NCBI GenBank assembly: GCA_027081695.1
Contig: JALWJI010000193.1
Span: 1-9,795 of the forward strand
Source of the DNA: Acidilobaceae archaeon
GTDB taxonomy: Archaea; Thermoproteota; Thermoprotei_A; Sulfolobales; Acidilobaceae
DNA: 9,795 nucleotides
Direction of reading: 5' to 3'
Below the pieces are notes generated by a model. It saw only the letters and a program-made list of their open reading frames with translations. It made no database searches and had not been told where the DNA came from. A program made the position numbers and the translations under genes. Shown in pieces: positions 1 to 5,680 of the stretch (the stretch's first letter is position 1; each line of letters begins with the position of its first letter).

Positions 1-283
1 GGCAAGTCGTACAGGGTATTCTTATAGCTGTAGACATGTCTATGAGGAGACTCACTTTCTTTGCTCTATCCTCTATAGTGAAGAGCCTATAGGTTCTCCT
101 ACCATTTACGGATACTTGTTCTCTTTTGACTAGTCCTTTTTTTACTAGACGAAGGACGAGTCTTGATCCCTCCCTACTATCAAGTCCAAGTGTTTTCCAC
201 AGCTCGCTTTGGAGAATTCCATCCCTGCTCTTAATCAGTTCAAGTGCTTTCTTTTCGAGATCGCTCAACTGGTGTTTAGGCAT
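1..283 (-). CDS. Winged-helix protein resembling archaeal RPC34 (partial, C-terminus outside window)
   Basis: The reading frame runs leftward from ATG at 283 and is open to the window edge (94 complete codons). GGTG lies 10 bases upstream of the ATG. Residues 1-80 form a winged helix-turn-helix: MPKHQLSDLEKKALELIK, then the recognition-helix region LDSREGSRLVLRLVKKGL and a wing ending RRTYRLF. The visible end reads STAIRIPCTTC, a CxxC after a short linker. This arrangement, a winged helix followed by a cysteine motif, is what I recall for archaeal orthologues of the RNA polymerase III subunit RPC34/C39, whose cysteines bind an Fe-S cluster. I infer that identity; an ordinary MarR/Lrp-like regulator with a metal site is the alternative. 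The rest of the cysteine motif lies outside the window. It is co-directional with, and downstream of, the tfb gene. Confidence 0.72.
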   Translation of the reverse strand, partial: MPKHQLSDLEKKALELIKSRDGILQSELWKTLGLDSREGSRLVLRLVKKGLVKREQVSVNGRRTYRLFTIEDRAKKVSLLIDMSTAIRIPCTTC

Positions 284-444
284 TCTTTTCCTTCACCTTC
301 CTCTTATACCGGCATTTACATGTAATACCGATATATTCTGTGTCCATATTGATATTTTAATTGAATCTAGGGGATTTATGTATTGATTATGGTCAAGAAA
401 ACCTGTCCTTATAAAATAAAGTGGGATTTACGTGGATCATCCAT
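284..444 (-). promoter_or_regulatory. Intergenic region between tfb and the RPC34-like gene, with possible terminator and TATA box
   Basis: Read on the minus strand, the tfb stop is followed within about 25 bases by TTTATTTTATAAGG and then GGTTTTCTTG, T-rich tracts of the kind that end crenarchaeal transcripts. Further on, TTAAAATA (353-360) is a fair TATA element that would start transcription near 330, giving a leader of roughly 45 bases with GGTG before the ATG at 283. Neither site is strong. Read-through from tfb is equally possible. Confidence 0.3.
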
Positions 445-1626
445 CTAAAGATACACCATTATTGTTAGATCCTCTATTAAGAAGCGGAATGCCTTTCTAA
501 CGTTTGACTCCTTTATCCATACTATGTCTGCTACTTCTTTTTGACTTACATCAAAGTTCATTAGTCTCGCTGTAAGATACACTGCAGCAGCTGCTATAGC
601 TTCGGGCTTCTTTCCAGGCAATGGTTTCATTACTCCTGACTTGTAGAGTATCGTCTCAAGGAGGTCAATAGTAGCGTTTGCAAGTCTTTGGTCTAATCCG
701 GGATATTTACCGCTCCATTCTAGCTCCGAAACAATTAATCTAACAAACGTCTTAACACGATCGAATAAGTATCTGCCACCACGCCTTCTCTGCTCCTGCA
801 TTATTATCCTCATCAAGCCCTTCTTTATACCGTATTCTGACAATTTTCTCATCATTGTCCATATCTCATGCTCTAGATCCTTGGAGACATCTAGTTTCCC
901 AGCGAACATGTCCCTGAAGTATTCTAGTATCTTGTTGCGTGGAACAGGGAGATTAGTTAGGCGCACTGCGGTAATCACGGCAGCGGCGGCGAGTATCCGG
1001 GCTTCTCTCTCGGTGACGTTCTCCTTTCTACTCTTCTTTACTTCAAAGTATCTTCCTATAATATAGTGGACTATCTGCTCTGTATGAGTATTAATTCCCT
1101 CGAAGTGTTTGAGTGCCCTGTTTGCACAGGTCCTGGCGATGATTTCTTTTCGTACAATCTTTTCCTGTGCGAGACCGCTTCTAATATTATAGTTTAGAAT
1201 ACTTCTACGCGGACTTCCTTTAGCTCTCTTGGATCCAAAGCCGAACTCTACGTGGACTCCATGATCGTGTCTAGTGTAATCTAGCGGAGTAGAGCTTCTT
1301 ACCAGTCCCTTCACGCCATTCTCTCGAAAACTCCTCCACTCCGGACCATCACTTATTACTACATCGTTCATGATTACTCCTGTATCCCTATCAACTACTA
1401 CTCCGTAACGAGAGTCATATACAAAATTTGAACCATATAAAATCCTCCTTGGAGGAGTCTCCTCATGCAACTGTTTATTAATAGACGTGGCTTCCTGACT
1501 CGTCTTATTTTCTCCGCCGTGCTCCACGCTGTCCTCGTAGATTAGAACCGGATCCGGTATATCTGCTAGTTCGTCGTGACGGAGATCTAGATCGCTTTTG
1601 TCCTTTACCTCCACGTCGTCTACCAC
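445..1626 (-). CDS. tfb: Divergent transcription initiation factor B (TFB) lacking zinc-ribbon cysteines
   Basis: TFB bridges the TATA-binding protein, the BRE promoter element and RNA polymerase. The longest ORF starts at GTG 1638, but that GTG is the end of GGGGTG, which sits 9 bases before GTG 1626; I chose 1626 (393 residues). GTG 1527, preceded by GAGGA, is an alternative. Numbered from 1638, residues 1-62 are an acidic extension. Residues 66-104 look like a zinc ribbon ending GPEWRSF, but the four expected cysteines are R65, Y68, D83 and T86. The B-reader/linker region (105-155) is divergent. Two cyclin-like repeats follow (about 156-275 and 290-397), the second with a recognisable helix-turn-helix, SQKEVADIVWIKESNVRKAF. 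The only cysteine is C171. The gar1-tfb gene order is common in archaea, which supports the identity. Whether it is the housekeeping TFB or a specialised paralogue cannot be told here. Confidence 0.88.
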   Translation of the reverse strand: MVDDVEVKDKSDLDLRHDELADIPDPVLIYEDSVEHGGENKTSQEATSINKQLHEETPPRRILYGSNFVYDSRYGVVVDRDTGVIMNDVVISDGPEWRSFRENGVKGLVRSSTPLDYTRHDHGVHVEFGFGSKRAKGSPRRSILNYNIRSGLAQEKIVRKEIIARTCANRALKHFEGINTHTEQIVHYIIGRYFEVKKSRKENVTEREARILAAAAVITAVRLTNLPVPRNKILEYFRDMFAGKLDVSKDLEHEIWTMMRKLSEYGIKKGLMRIIMQEQRRRGGRYLFDRVKTFVRLIVSELEWSGKYPGLDQRLANATIDLLETILYKSGVMKPLPGKKPEAIAAAAVYLTARLMNFDVSQKEVADIVWIKESNVRKAFRFLIEDLTIMVYL

Positions 1627-1900
1627 GCCGCTTTGCACCCCTACGTTTTCTTTCCGGGATAACCACGAACAAAGTATCTCCTTCTCTCACACCCTCCCCC
1701 TTGTCTAGGAGTTTAACCACAGCATAAGGCCTATCAATATTCCCTATTATGTCCGAAATCACGCCTATTTTCCTTCCATCTGTAGTATGGACTGGCCACT
1801 GAAGCCTGAGTCTTAGATTTTTATCTTCTATTTCTACTACTAGGTGGCCTGTTTTAGTAGCGGTTTTTACCCGGCCTAGTCTTAGTCTTCTCTCCCCCAA
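1505..1900 (-). CDS. gar1: H/ACA ribonucleoprotein subunit Gar1
   Basis: Gar1 is a small beta-barrel subunit of the archaeal H/ACA pseudouridylation complex that contacts Cbf5. The start is TTG 1900, with GGTG 6 bases upstream (1907-1910). No other start is possible because a stop lies just before it. Residues 1-82 form the barrel: RLRLGRVKTATKTGHLVVE, then KIGVISDIIGNIDRPYAVVKLL and EGDTLFVVIP. Residues 83-131 are a very basic Arg/Lys/Gly/Ser tail, longer than in many archaeal Gar1 proteins and likely to bind RNA. The last 122 bases also encode the acidic N-terminus of TFB in another frame. The gene is followed by tfb and preceded by SRP19, a typical archaeal information-processing cluster. 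A 9-bp inverted repeat spans the start region. Confidence 0.9.
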   Translation of the reverse strand: MGERRLRLGRVKTATKTGHLVVEIEDKNLRLRLQWPVHTTDGRKIGVISDIIGNIDRPYAVVKLLDKGEGVREGDTLFVVIPERKRRGAKRRGRRRGGKGQKRSRSPSRRTSRYTGSGSNLRGQRGARRRK

Positions 1901-1927
1901 CTATTACACCAAGGGGGAGGGGGAGAG
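1890..1927. repeat. 9-bp inverted repeat flanking the gar1 start codon
   Basis: CTCTCCCCC at 1890-1898 is matched by GGGGGAGAG at 1919-1927, with a 20-base spacer. The right side contains a tandem GGGGGA, so a second pairing with 1913-1919 is possible. In the minus-strand RNA the loop holds the GGTG ribosome-binding site and the first two bases of the TTG start. As DNA it straddles the predicted transcription start near 1911. It may be an operator or a translational switch, or just a purine-rich accident. Confidence 0.45.
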
Positions 1928-1931
1928 TCCG

Positions 1932-1941
1932 GGCTTATAAT
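1932..1941 (-). promoter_or_regulatory. TATA box for gar1-tfb
   Basis: The minus strand reads ATTATAAGCC centred near 1937. Crenarchaeal transcription starts about 26 bases downstream, near 1911, which leaves a leader of about 10 bases that just includes GGTG. Other TATA-like sites (TTAAACCC near 1968 and CTTATAATA near 2034) lie further up in the 147-base gap after SRP19 and would give longer leaders. Confidence 0.45.
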
Positions 1942-2047
1942 GATATTATGGTGGTATTATTAGGGTTTAAGCCCAATTTACGGTTCTATTTCTTAAGTAT
2001 TTCTCCATGTAGACAGATATATACTAAATATTATAAGATAATATAGA

Positions 2048-2344
2048 TTATTTTTTAACTTTTTTAAGCTCCTCACCTATAAGCCTCAAAATCTCACGCT
2101 TAGAATAACCACCCTTACTCACAACAACACGCGTAGAATACCTCCACCAGACCCTGGGATATCGTCCCTCCTCAACATAGGCGTCCAGCCCTAAACGCTT
2201 AGCAGCCCTAACAATATCCTCTGGACGAGGATCCTTTACCGCTAGCTCTTTGCTCACTCTACGTCCAAGTCTTCTCGTAAGAGAAGCATCGAAATACGAT
2301 GGATAAACGATAACGTTCTTACCCTTATGCTCTCTCTGCAACAT
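2048..2344 (-). CDS. srp19: Signal recognition particle subunit SRP19
   Basis: SRP19 binds helices 6 and 8 of 7S RNA and primes it for SRP54 binding, so it acts in co-translational targeting of membrane and secreted proteins. The 98-residue length is normal for archaea. Family features are visible: VIVYPSYFDASLTRRLGRRV at residues 11-30, with the strand-and-Arg-rich segment that contacts the RNA tetraloop, then RPEDIVRAAKRLGLDA, then YPRVWWRYSTRVVV (63-76), and a basic lysine-rich end. ATG 2344 has GGTG 7 bases upstream. It lies between S8e and gar1 on the same strand, with gaps of about 140 and 147 bases, so it may have its own promoter (TTAATAATATAA near 2430, or TTTAAGG near 2407). Confidence 0.92.
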   Translation of the reverse strand: MLQREHKGKNVIVYPSYFDASLTRRLGRRVSKELAVKDPRPEDIVRAAKRLGLDAYVEEGRYPRVWWRYSTRVVVSKGGYSKREILRLIGEELKKVKK

Positions 2345-2484
2345 TATTCTTCACCAATTCCACATTAGAGCAATAAACTGGATTCAGGGTAATAGTCGTT
2401 CCTTAAAGGAGAGAGTTCTTCTTATATTATTAAGTGTATTAAGTATTATAAGGAAACAACTAGAAGAATTGAAATTTCTTGGGC

Positions 2485-2889
2485 TTACTGCTTTACCTCT
2501 TCTATTAATACAGCGTTAACGATTCCATCCTGTCCCGGTCTTGAGGTTACCTTTGCTTTTCCTATCTCGGTCTCTATTATTGTCCCTTTGACAATTATGT
2601 GTCTCCGAGCGTATTCTCTGTTAGCGGGTGTCTCTATTACGGCTAGTATCTTTACCTTCTTCGACTCTCCAGTCTTGGGGTTTGATACTACTGCATATCT
2701 AACTTTTCTCGCTCTGACCTTATAGTTTCCTCCTCTGACTCTGATGAGTTCTTTTTTCTCTGTATCGTCTTCAGAAAGTATAGCGGGGACGAAGAGACGT
2801 CCATGGGCATATTTCCTCTTTACCTTATAATACCAGTTTCTCTTCCCGCCGGTGTATTTCTTATGGTCTCTCCACTGATATACTCCCAT
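2485..2889 (-). CDS. rps8e: Small ribosomal subunit protein S8e (eS8)
   Basis: This is the archaeal/eukaryotic 30S protein eS8. The N-terminus MGVYQWRDHKKYTGGK is the family's conserved MGxYQ...TGGK start. KKVKILAVIETPANREYARR and the ending VTSRPGQDGIVNAVL are also diagnostic. The ORF extends 8 codons further to ATG 2913, but I reject that start. The TATA box centred near 2928 puts the transcript start near 2902, downstream of that ATG. ATG 2889 is preceded by purine-rich GAGGGGAGAGGAAGA, and its 134-residue product begins as the family does. The basic N-terminus and short beta-rich body fit rRNA binding. It follows the DUF84 gene with a 50-base gap and appears to have its own promoter. Confidence 0.95.
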   Translation of the reverse strand: MGVYQWRDHKKYTGGKRNWYYKVKRKYAHGRLFVPAILSEDDTEKKELIRVRGGNYKVRARKVRYAVVSNPKTGESKKVKILAVIETPANREYARRHIIVKGTIIETEIGKAKVTSRPGQDGIVNAVLIEEVKQ

Positions 2890-2922
2890 TCTTCCTCTCC
2901 CCTCTCTCCACATTGCCTTTAC

Positions 2923-2937
2923 GGGTATATTTATTTA
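2923..2937 (-). promoter_or_regulatory. TATA/BRE for S8e
   Basis: The minus strand reads TAAATAAATATACCC. A TATA element with an A-rich upstream BRE-like stretch is centred near 2928, about 39 bases before ATG 2889. This predicts a leader of about 13 bases carrying the GAGG-type ribosome-binding site. Confidence 0.5.
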
Positions 2938-2939
2938 CT

Positions 2940-3542
2940 TTAGAGACCGAGTTCTTCCAGACCGATCTGATCAGAGAATTCTTTTATCGAGGGAAGATCA
3001 TAATCATATCCTTTGATCCACGGTACTAGAGCCATAACCACGGACTGGAACGTCAGGTCTTCTCTCGTGACGGCTCCTTCGGTTGCAAGACCAATATATC
3101 CTATTGATTCCCCTATATCACTTATACTTCTTTTCTCCTCTACTAGGCTTCCGAGTTCTACGCCATAGACCATTTTTGAAAGTAGTTTTCTTGGTAGCGG
3201 AAATGAACTGCTCAGCCCGACAGATACCTTTCCATTAATGATTATAGCTGATACTTGTGTTTCGATAAAGCCTCCAGGAGCATAAAACTCCATGGGGCCT
3301 GCCTCAACGCCCACGCCGGCTTCTCCTGTCTTTCTATAACCATTTATTGCTCTGAGAAACGCTCCCCTAGTAATATCTAGTGAACCGACAGGCTGAGGCG
3401 GAAGTTTGCCTGGTACACTCACGACTACTATCTCCTCTATATTACAGAATCTTTTAAACGCCTTGCTTATAGCCCTTATTTTACCCGGATTCATAGTCGC
3501 GACTCCCACTTTTCTGACACTACACAACGATACATTGCCCAT
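2940..3542 (-). CDS. DUF84 family NTPase, inosine/xanthosine triphosphatase type
   Basis: The DUF84/YjjX family hydrolyses non-canonical purine nucleoside triphosphates (ITP, XTP), cleaning the nucleotide pool. The 200-residue length is slightly above the usual 170-190. Family signatures are present: VGVATMNPGKIRAISKAF at 12-29 (the N-P-x-K substrate loop), PPQPVGSLDITRGAFLRA at 48-65, GVGVEAG at 76-82, and a C-terminal YIGLATEGAVTREDLTFQ with VVMALVPW. The start is ATG 3542, with GGTG 8 bases upstream; an overlapping ATG 4 bases earlier is out of frame. It is divergently transcribed from the cis-prenyltransferase-like gene and sits 50 bases before S8e. Biochemical specificity is inferred from the family only. 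Confidence 0.87.
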   Translation of the reverse strand: MGNVSLCSVRKVGVATMNPGKIRAISKAFKRFCNIEEIVVVSVPGKLPPQPVGSLDITRGAFLRAINGYRKTGEAGVGVEAGPMEFYAPGGFIETQVSAIIINGKVSVGLSSSFPLPRKLLSKMVYGVELGSLVEEKRSISDIGESIGYIGLATEGAVTREDLTFQSVVMALVPWIKGYDYDLPSIKEFSDQIGLEELGL

Positions 3543-3665
3543 CCATTATTCACCTATTTTTTATTAGGCGAGGCTTGGTCAAGAACTTAATGGGAGGCCA
3601 CAAGACGCCATGTAACAAACAACACAATGAGGATCCCAGCTATCTATTAGCGTGGTGTAACAAAT
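3543..3665. promoter_or_regulatory. Divergent promoter region between the DUF84 gene and the cis-prenyltransferase-like gene
   Basis: The 123-base gap serves both genes. A near-symmetric ACTTAAT/ATTAAGT element at about 3587-3593 could act as TATA in both directions, giving starts near 3564 (minus) and 3616 (plus). GGTG sites precede both starts (near 3549 on the minus strand and 3654 on the plus strand). The TATA call is weak. Confidence 0.3.
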
Positions 3666-4322
3666 ATGCAGAAACTTGGCAGGATACCAATGCATGTTGG
3701 AATAATACCAGATGGAAATAGGAGATGGGCTAGGAAAAACGGAGTTGATTTATTCAACGCTTACGAGACCGGATACAAGAAGCTCGTTGAAATAGTTAAG
3801 TACCTGAATAAACGTGGCGTATTATATGTAAGCGTTTATGGTCTGAGCTATGATAATTGTAGGAATAGGCCCGTCCACGAAAAGAAAATAATAGAAGACA
3901 TTGCTATAATGGCGCTCAGAGATCTGCGACGAGATAAAGAGCTAGAAGAAAAAGGAATCCGGGTTCTTGTTCTAGGCGATCCAAGCATATTCAGCAACAA
4001 GCTATATAAGGAGGTTCAACTCACGGTTGAGGCAACAAAGAATAGAGAGAAAGGAATCCTGCTTATAGGAATATGCTATTCTGGATCCTGGGAAGCCAGA
4101 AAATACTGTGAATCTGGATCAACATTGCCCTCACTTAGTTATCCTCCCATAGACCTGATTATTCGGACGGGTGGAATGAGGAGACTCAGCGGATTTTTCC
4201 CGCTCTTAAGCGAGTACGCCGAGCTCTACTTCATGGATAAACTATGGCCAGAAATAACTATTGAGGATGTTGACCGGGCTCTTGACTGGTTTGTTCAGCA
4301 ACCGAGGAACTTCGGTCGCTAG
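3666..4322 (+). CDS. Short, divergent cis-prenyltransferase (polyprenyl diphosphate synthase-like)
   Basis: Cis-prenyltransferases add isopentenyl units to allylic diphosphates to make the polyprenyl/dolichyl phosphate carrier used in archaeal glycosylation. ATG 3666 has GGTG 8 bases upstream. Conserved parts are HVGIIPDGNRRWARKNG (10-26, catalytic D16), VYGLSYDNCRNRP (57-69), DLIIRTGG (163-170), and AELYFMDKLWP (185-195) with the metal-binding acidic residue E186. The 218 residues are short for the family (about 240-270). The usual YGGRW segment reads YSGSW (138-142), the 25 or so residues after it are mostly missing, and RTGGE reads RTGGM. The active-site Asp, most Arg residues and the late Glu remain, so it may be active with altered chain length, or a diverged paralogue. 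The last 65 bases overlap the convergent DUF373 gene. Confidence 0.85.
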   Translation: MQKLGRIPMHVGIIPDGNRRWARKNGVDLFNAYETGYKKLVEIVKYLNKRGVLYVSVYGLSYDNCRNRPVHEKKIIEDIAIMALRDLRRDKELEEKGIRVLVLGDPSIFSNKLYKEVQLTVEATKNREKGILLIGICYSGSWEARKYCESGSTLPSLSYPPIDLIIRTGGMRRLSGFFPLLSEYAELYFMDKLWPEITIEDVDRALDWFVQQPRNFGR

Positions 4323-5454
4323 ACTCTTCCTCTTTCGTAGAGTATATTCTTCTAATCATCTCTATTATAGCTGCTATGCCTGTTCCAGCAATTATGAATT
4401 GTATGAATCCGCTCTCTACGAATAGAGAAACTGTGAAAACAGCTGGGTTTACCTTATCGATATAGATGCCAAGATTGTAGAATGCTGCGCTCATTGCTAT
4501 TACGACTATGAGTGCTGAGACGTCCTTTAGAATGCCTTGTTCTTCATATGTTAGTTTATAGAATATTTTAGATATGAATATGTAGGATGCTATACCGGCA
4601 CCCAATAATGGTATGCTCGTCTGGAATATCTTTGCTACTTTTATCGTTAGAGACTCCGTTTCTTTTATCGCTACGTATCCTGTATAGCTGGCGACGAACA
4701 ATGCTAGAAAGAGGATTATGAGTCCTGTTATTTGGAGGTATGATCGTTCTTTTATCGATAGCAGGAATGAACTAATTGCCGCTTCTAAGGATTCCTCTAG
4801 GTTGAATCCTCTGATAGCCATGGCTAATCCTATGACAAGGGCCGATACTTTTAGTGCTAGGGATGCTAGCCCTGCTATACTGAGTAGGGCGAAAACTGTT
4901 ACTGCTAATCCGGGTATTCCCAAAAGATATCTCGAGAAGCGGGGATCGAACATTGCTTTCTTGATATACTTGAGTATTAGTAGGTATCTTCCTTCTATAC
5001 CTAGATCCTGTTCTACAACTACTCTCTCGAAGCCTCCTATTCTTCCATACTCCTGGAGTAGCTGGCTTATAACGAATTCGTCCTCTCCATCGCTGACGAT
5101 ATAGAATTCTGGTTTTCCCTCAATATCCTTGATCGCCCCTTCTACTAGTCTCTTTATGTTTTTCTGAGCCTCAAGGAAGTCGATCCTGTGTCCTCCTACA
5201 GCGATTATCTCGGGATCCCGTCCCTCGCTCCTAAGCTTATCATATAGGTTCAGTCCTGCCAATAACGCATTCACATCTGGATCAGTGGGTCTCTTCATAC
5301 CGTATTCCAGCACAGCGGATTTTACCTCTTCATAGCCTTTTACAAGGCTTCTGCCTAGTACCTCTCCTAGATCGTCGTCGATGTCTACAACTACTATTAC
5401 TGGCTTATAGTATGCATTGCTGGTCTTCTCTTTTTTACTTTGTTTTCTCGGCAT
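4258..5454 (-). CDS. DUF373 family archaeal membrane protein
   Basis: This belongs to DUF373 (COG2237), a family of unknown function found widely in archaea. The 398 residues divide into three parts. Residues 1-170 are soluble, with the family motif VIVVVDIDDDLG (19-30), a DPDVNALLAGLNLYDKL segment (58-74) and IVSDGEDEFV (119-128). About six hydrophobic segments follow (roughly 177-198, 201-216, 241-263, 278-297, 311-332, 346-367). The hydrophilic tail is rich in Ser, Glu and Gln. The alternating strands and Asp-rich loops of the soluble part look Rossmann-like and may bind metal or nucleotide (inference). ATG 5454 is preceded by GGTA rather than the GGTG seen elsewhere in the window. The tail is encoded in the 65 bases shared with the convergent gene and is probably poorly conserved. 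Confidence 0.88.
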   Translation of the reverse strand: MPRKQSKKEKTSNAYYKPVIVVVDIDDDLGEVLGRSLVKGYEEVKSAVLEYGMKRPTDPDVNALLAGLNLYDKLRSEGRDPEIIAVGGHRIDFLEAQKNIKRLVEGAIKDIEGKPEFYIVSDGEDEFVISQLLQEYGRIGGFERVVVEQDLGIEGRYLLILKYIKKAMFDPRFSRYLLGIPGLAVTVFALLSIAGLASLALKVSALVIGLAMAIRGFNLEESLEAAISSFLLSIKERSYLQITGLIILFLALFVASYTGYVAIKETESLTIKVAKIFQTSIPLLGAGIASYIFISKIFYKLTYEEQGILKDVSALIVVIAMSAAFYNLGIYIDKVNPAVFTVSLFVESGFIQFIIAGTGIAAIIEMIRRIYSTKEEESSDRSSSVAEQTSQEPGQHPQ

Positions 5455-5511
5455 CTTGTTATTACCACTTTATCCAGCAGAAACAGTCTCTAGCTCCAGA
5501 TATGATTTCCA

Positions 5512-5567
5512 CACTATAACGTTATTATTCATTGATATTTAGTCTCTTGTCTATAAACAATATAAAG
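5512..5567 (-). promoter_or_regulatory. Candidate TATA boxes upstream of the DUF373 gene
   Basis: On the minus strand, GTTATAGTG centred near 5516 predicts a start near 5490 and a leader of about 36 bases. A stronger-looking TTTATATT centred near 5563 predicts a start near 5537, just before a 20-codon ORF (5532-5470, MNNNVIVWKS...). Which one is used cannot be told. The plus strand of the same stretch also reads as TATA (TATAAAG), but no plus-strand gene follows. Confidence 0.35.
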
Positions 5568-5660
5568 ATCGAGCCTAGGCGTTTTGATCGACGTATAGTG
5601 GAAAGACATGGAGGCCTCTAAGACAGGGAAAACGTTGTTAGACTACGTGTCCTGATACTA

Positions 5661-5680
5661 ATAGTACTGCATAGTACTGC
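5661..5680. repeat. Perfect tandem 10-bp repeat
   Basis: ATAGTACTGC occurs twice in a row immediately after the stop codon of the coiled-coil gene. Each unit contains the palindrome AGTACT, so the transcript can form a 6-bp hairpin with a 4-base loop. It may mark a 3' end, but it lacks the T-run expected of a crenarchaeal terminator. Confidence 0.6.

Noticed and set aside
126..386. Plus-strand 86-residue ORF
   Set aside because: It lies antisense to the RPC34-like gene, which has a coherent winged-helix sequence and a ribosome-binding site. The plus-strand product is low-complexity Ser/Leu/Phe, typical of an antisense shadow.
4718..5104. Plus-strand 128-residue ORF inside the DUF373 gene, and similar antisense ORFs at 881-1066, 5856-6185, 6864-7148 and 9352-9693
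   Set aside because: All are antisense to clearly identified genes, have biased compositions reflecting the other strand, and lack ribosome-binding sites of the type used here.
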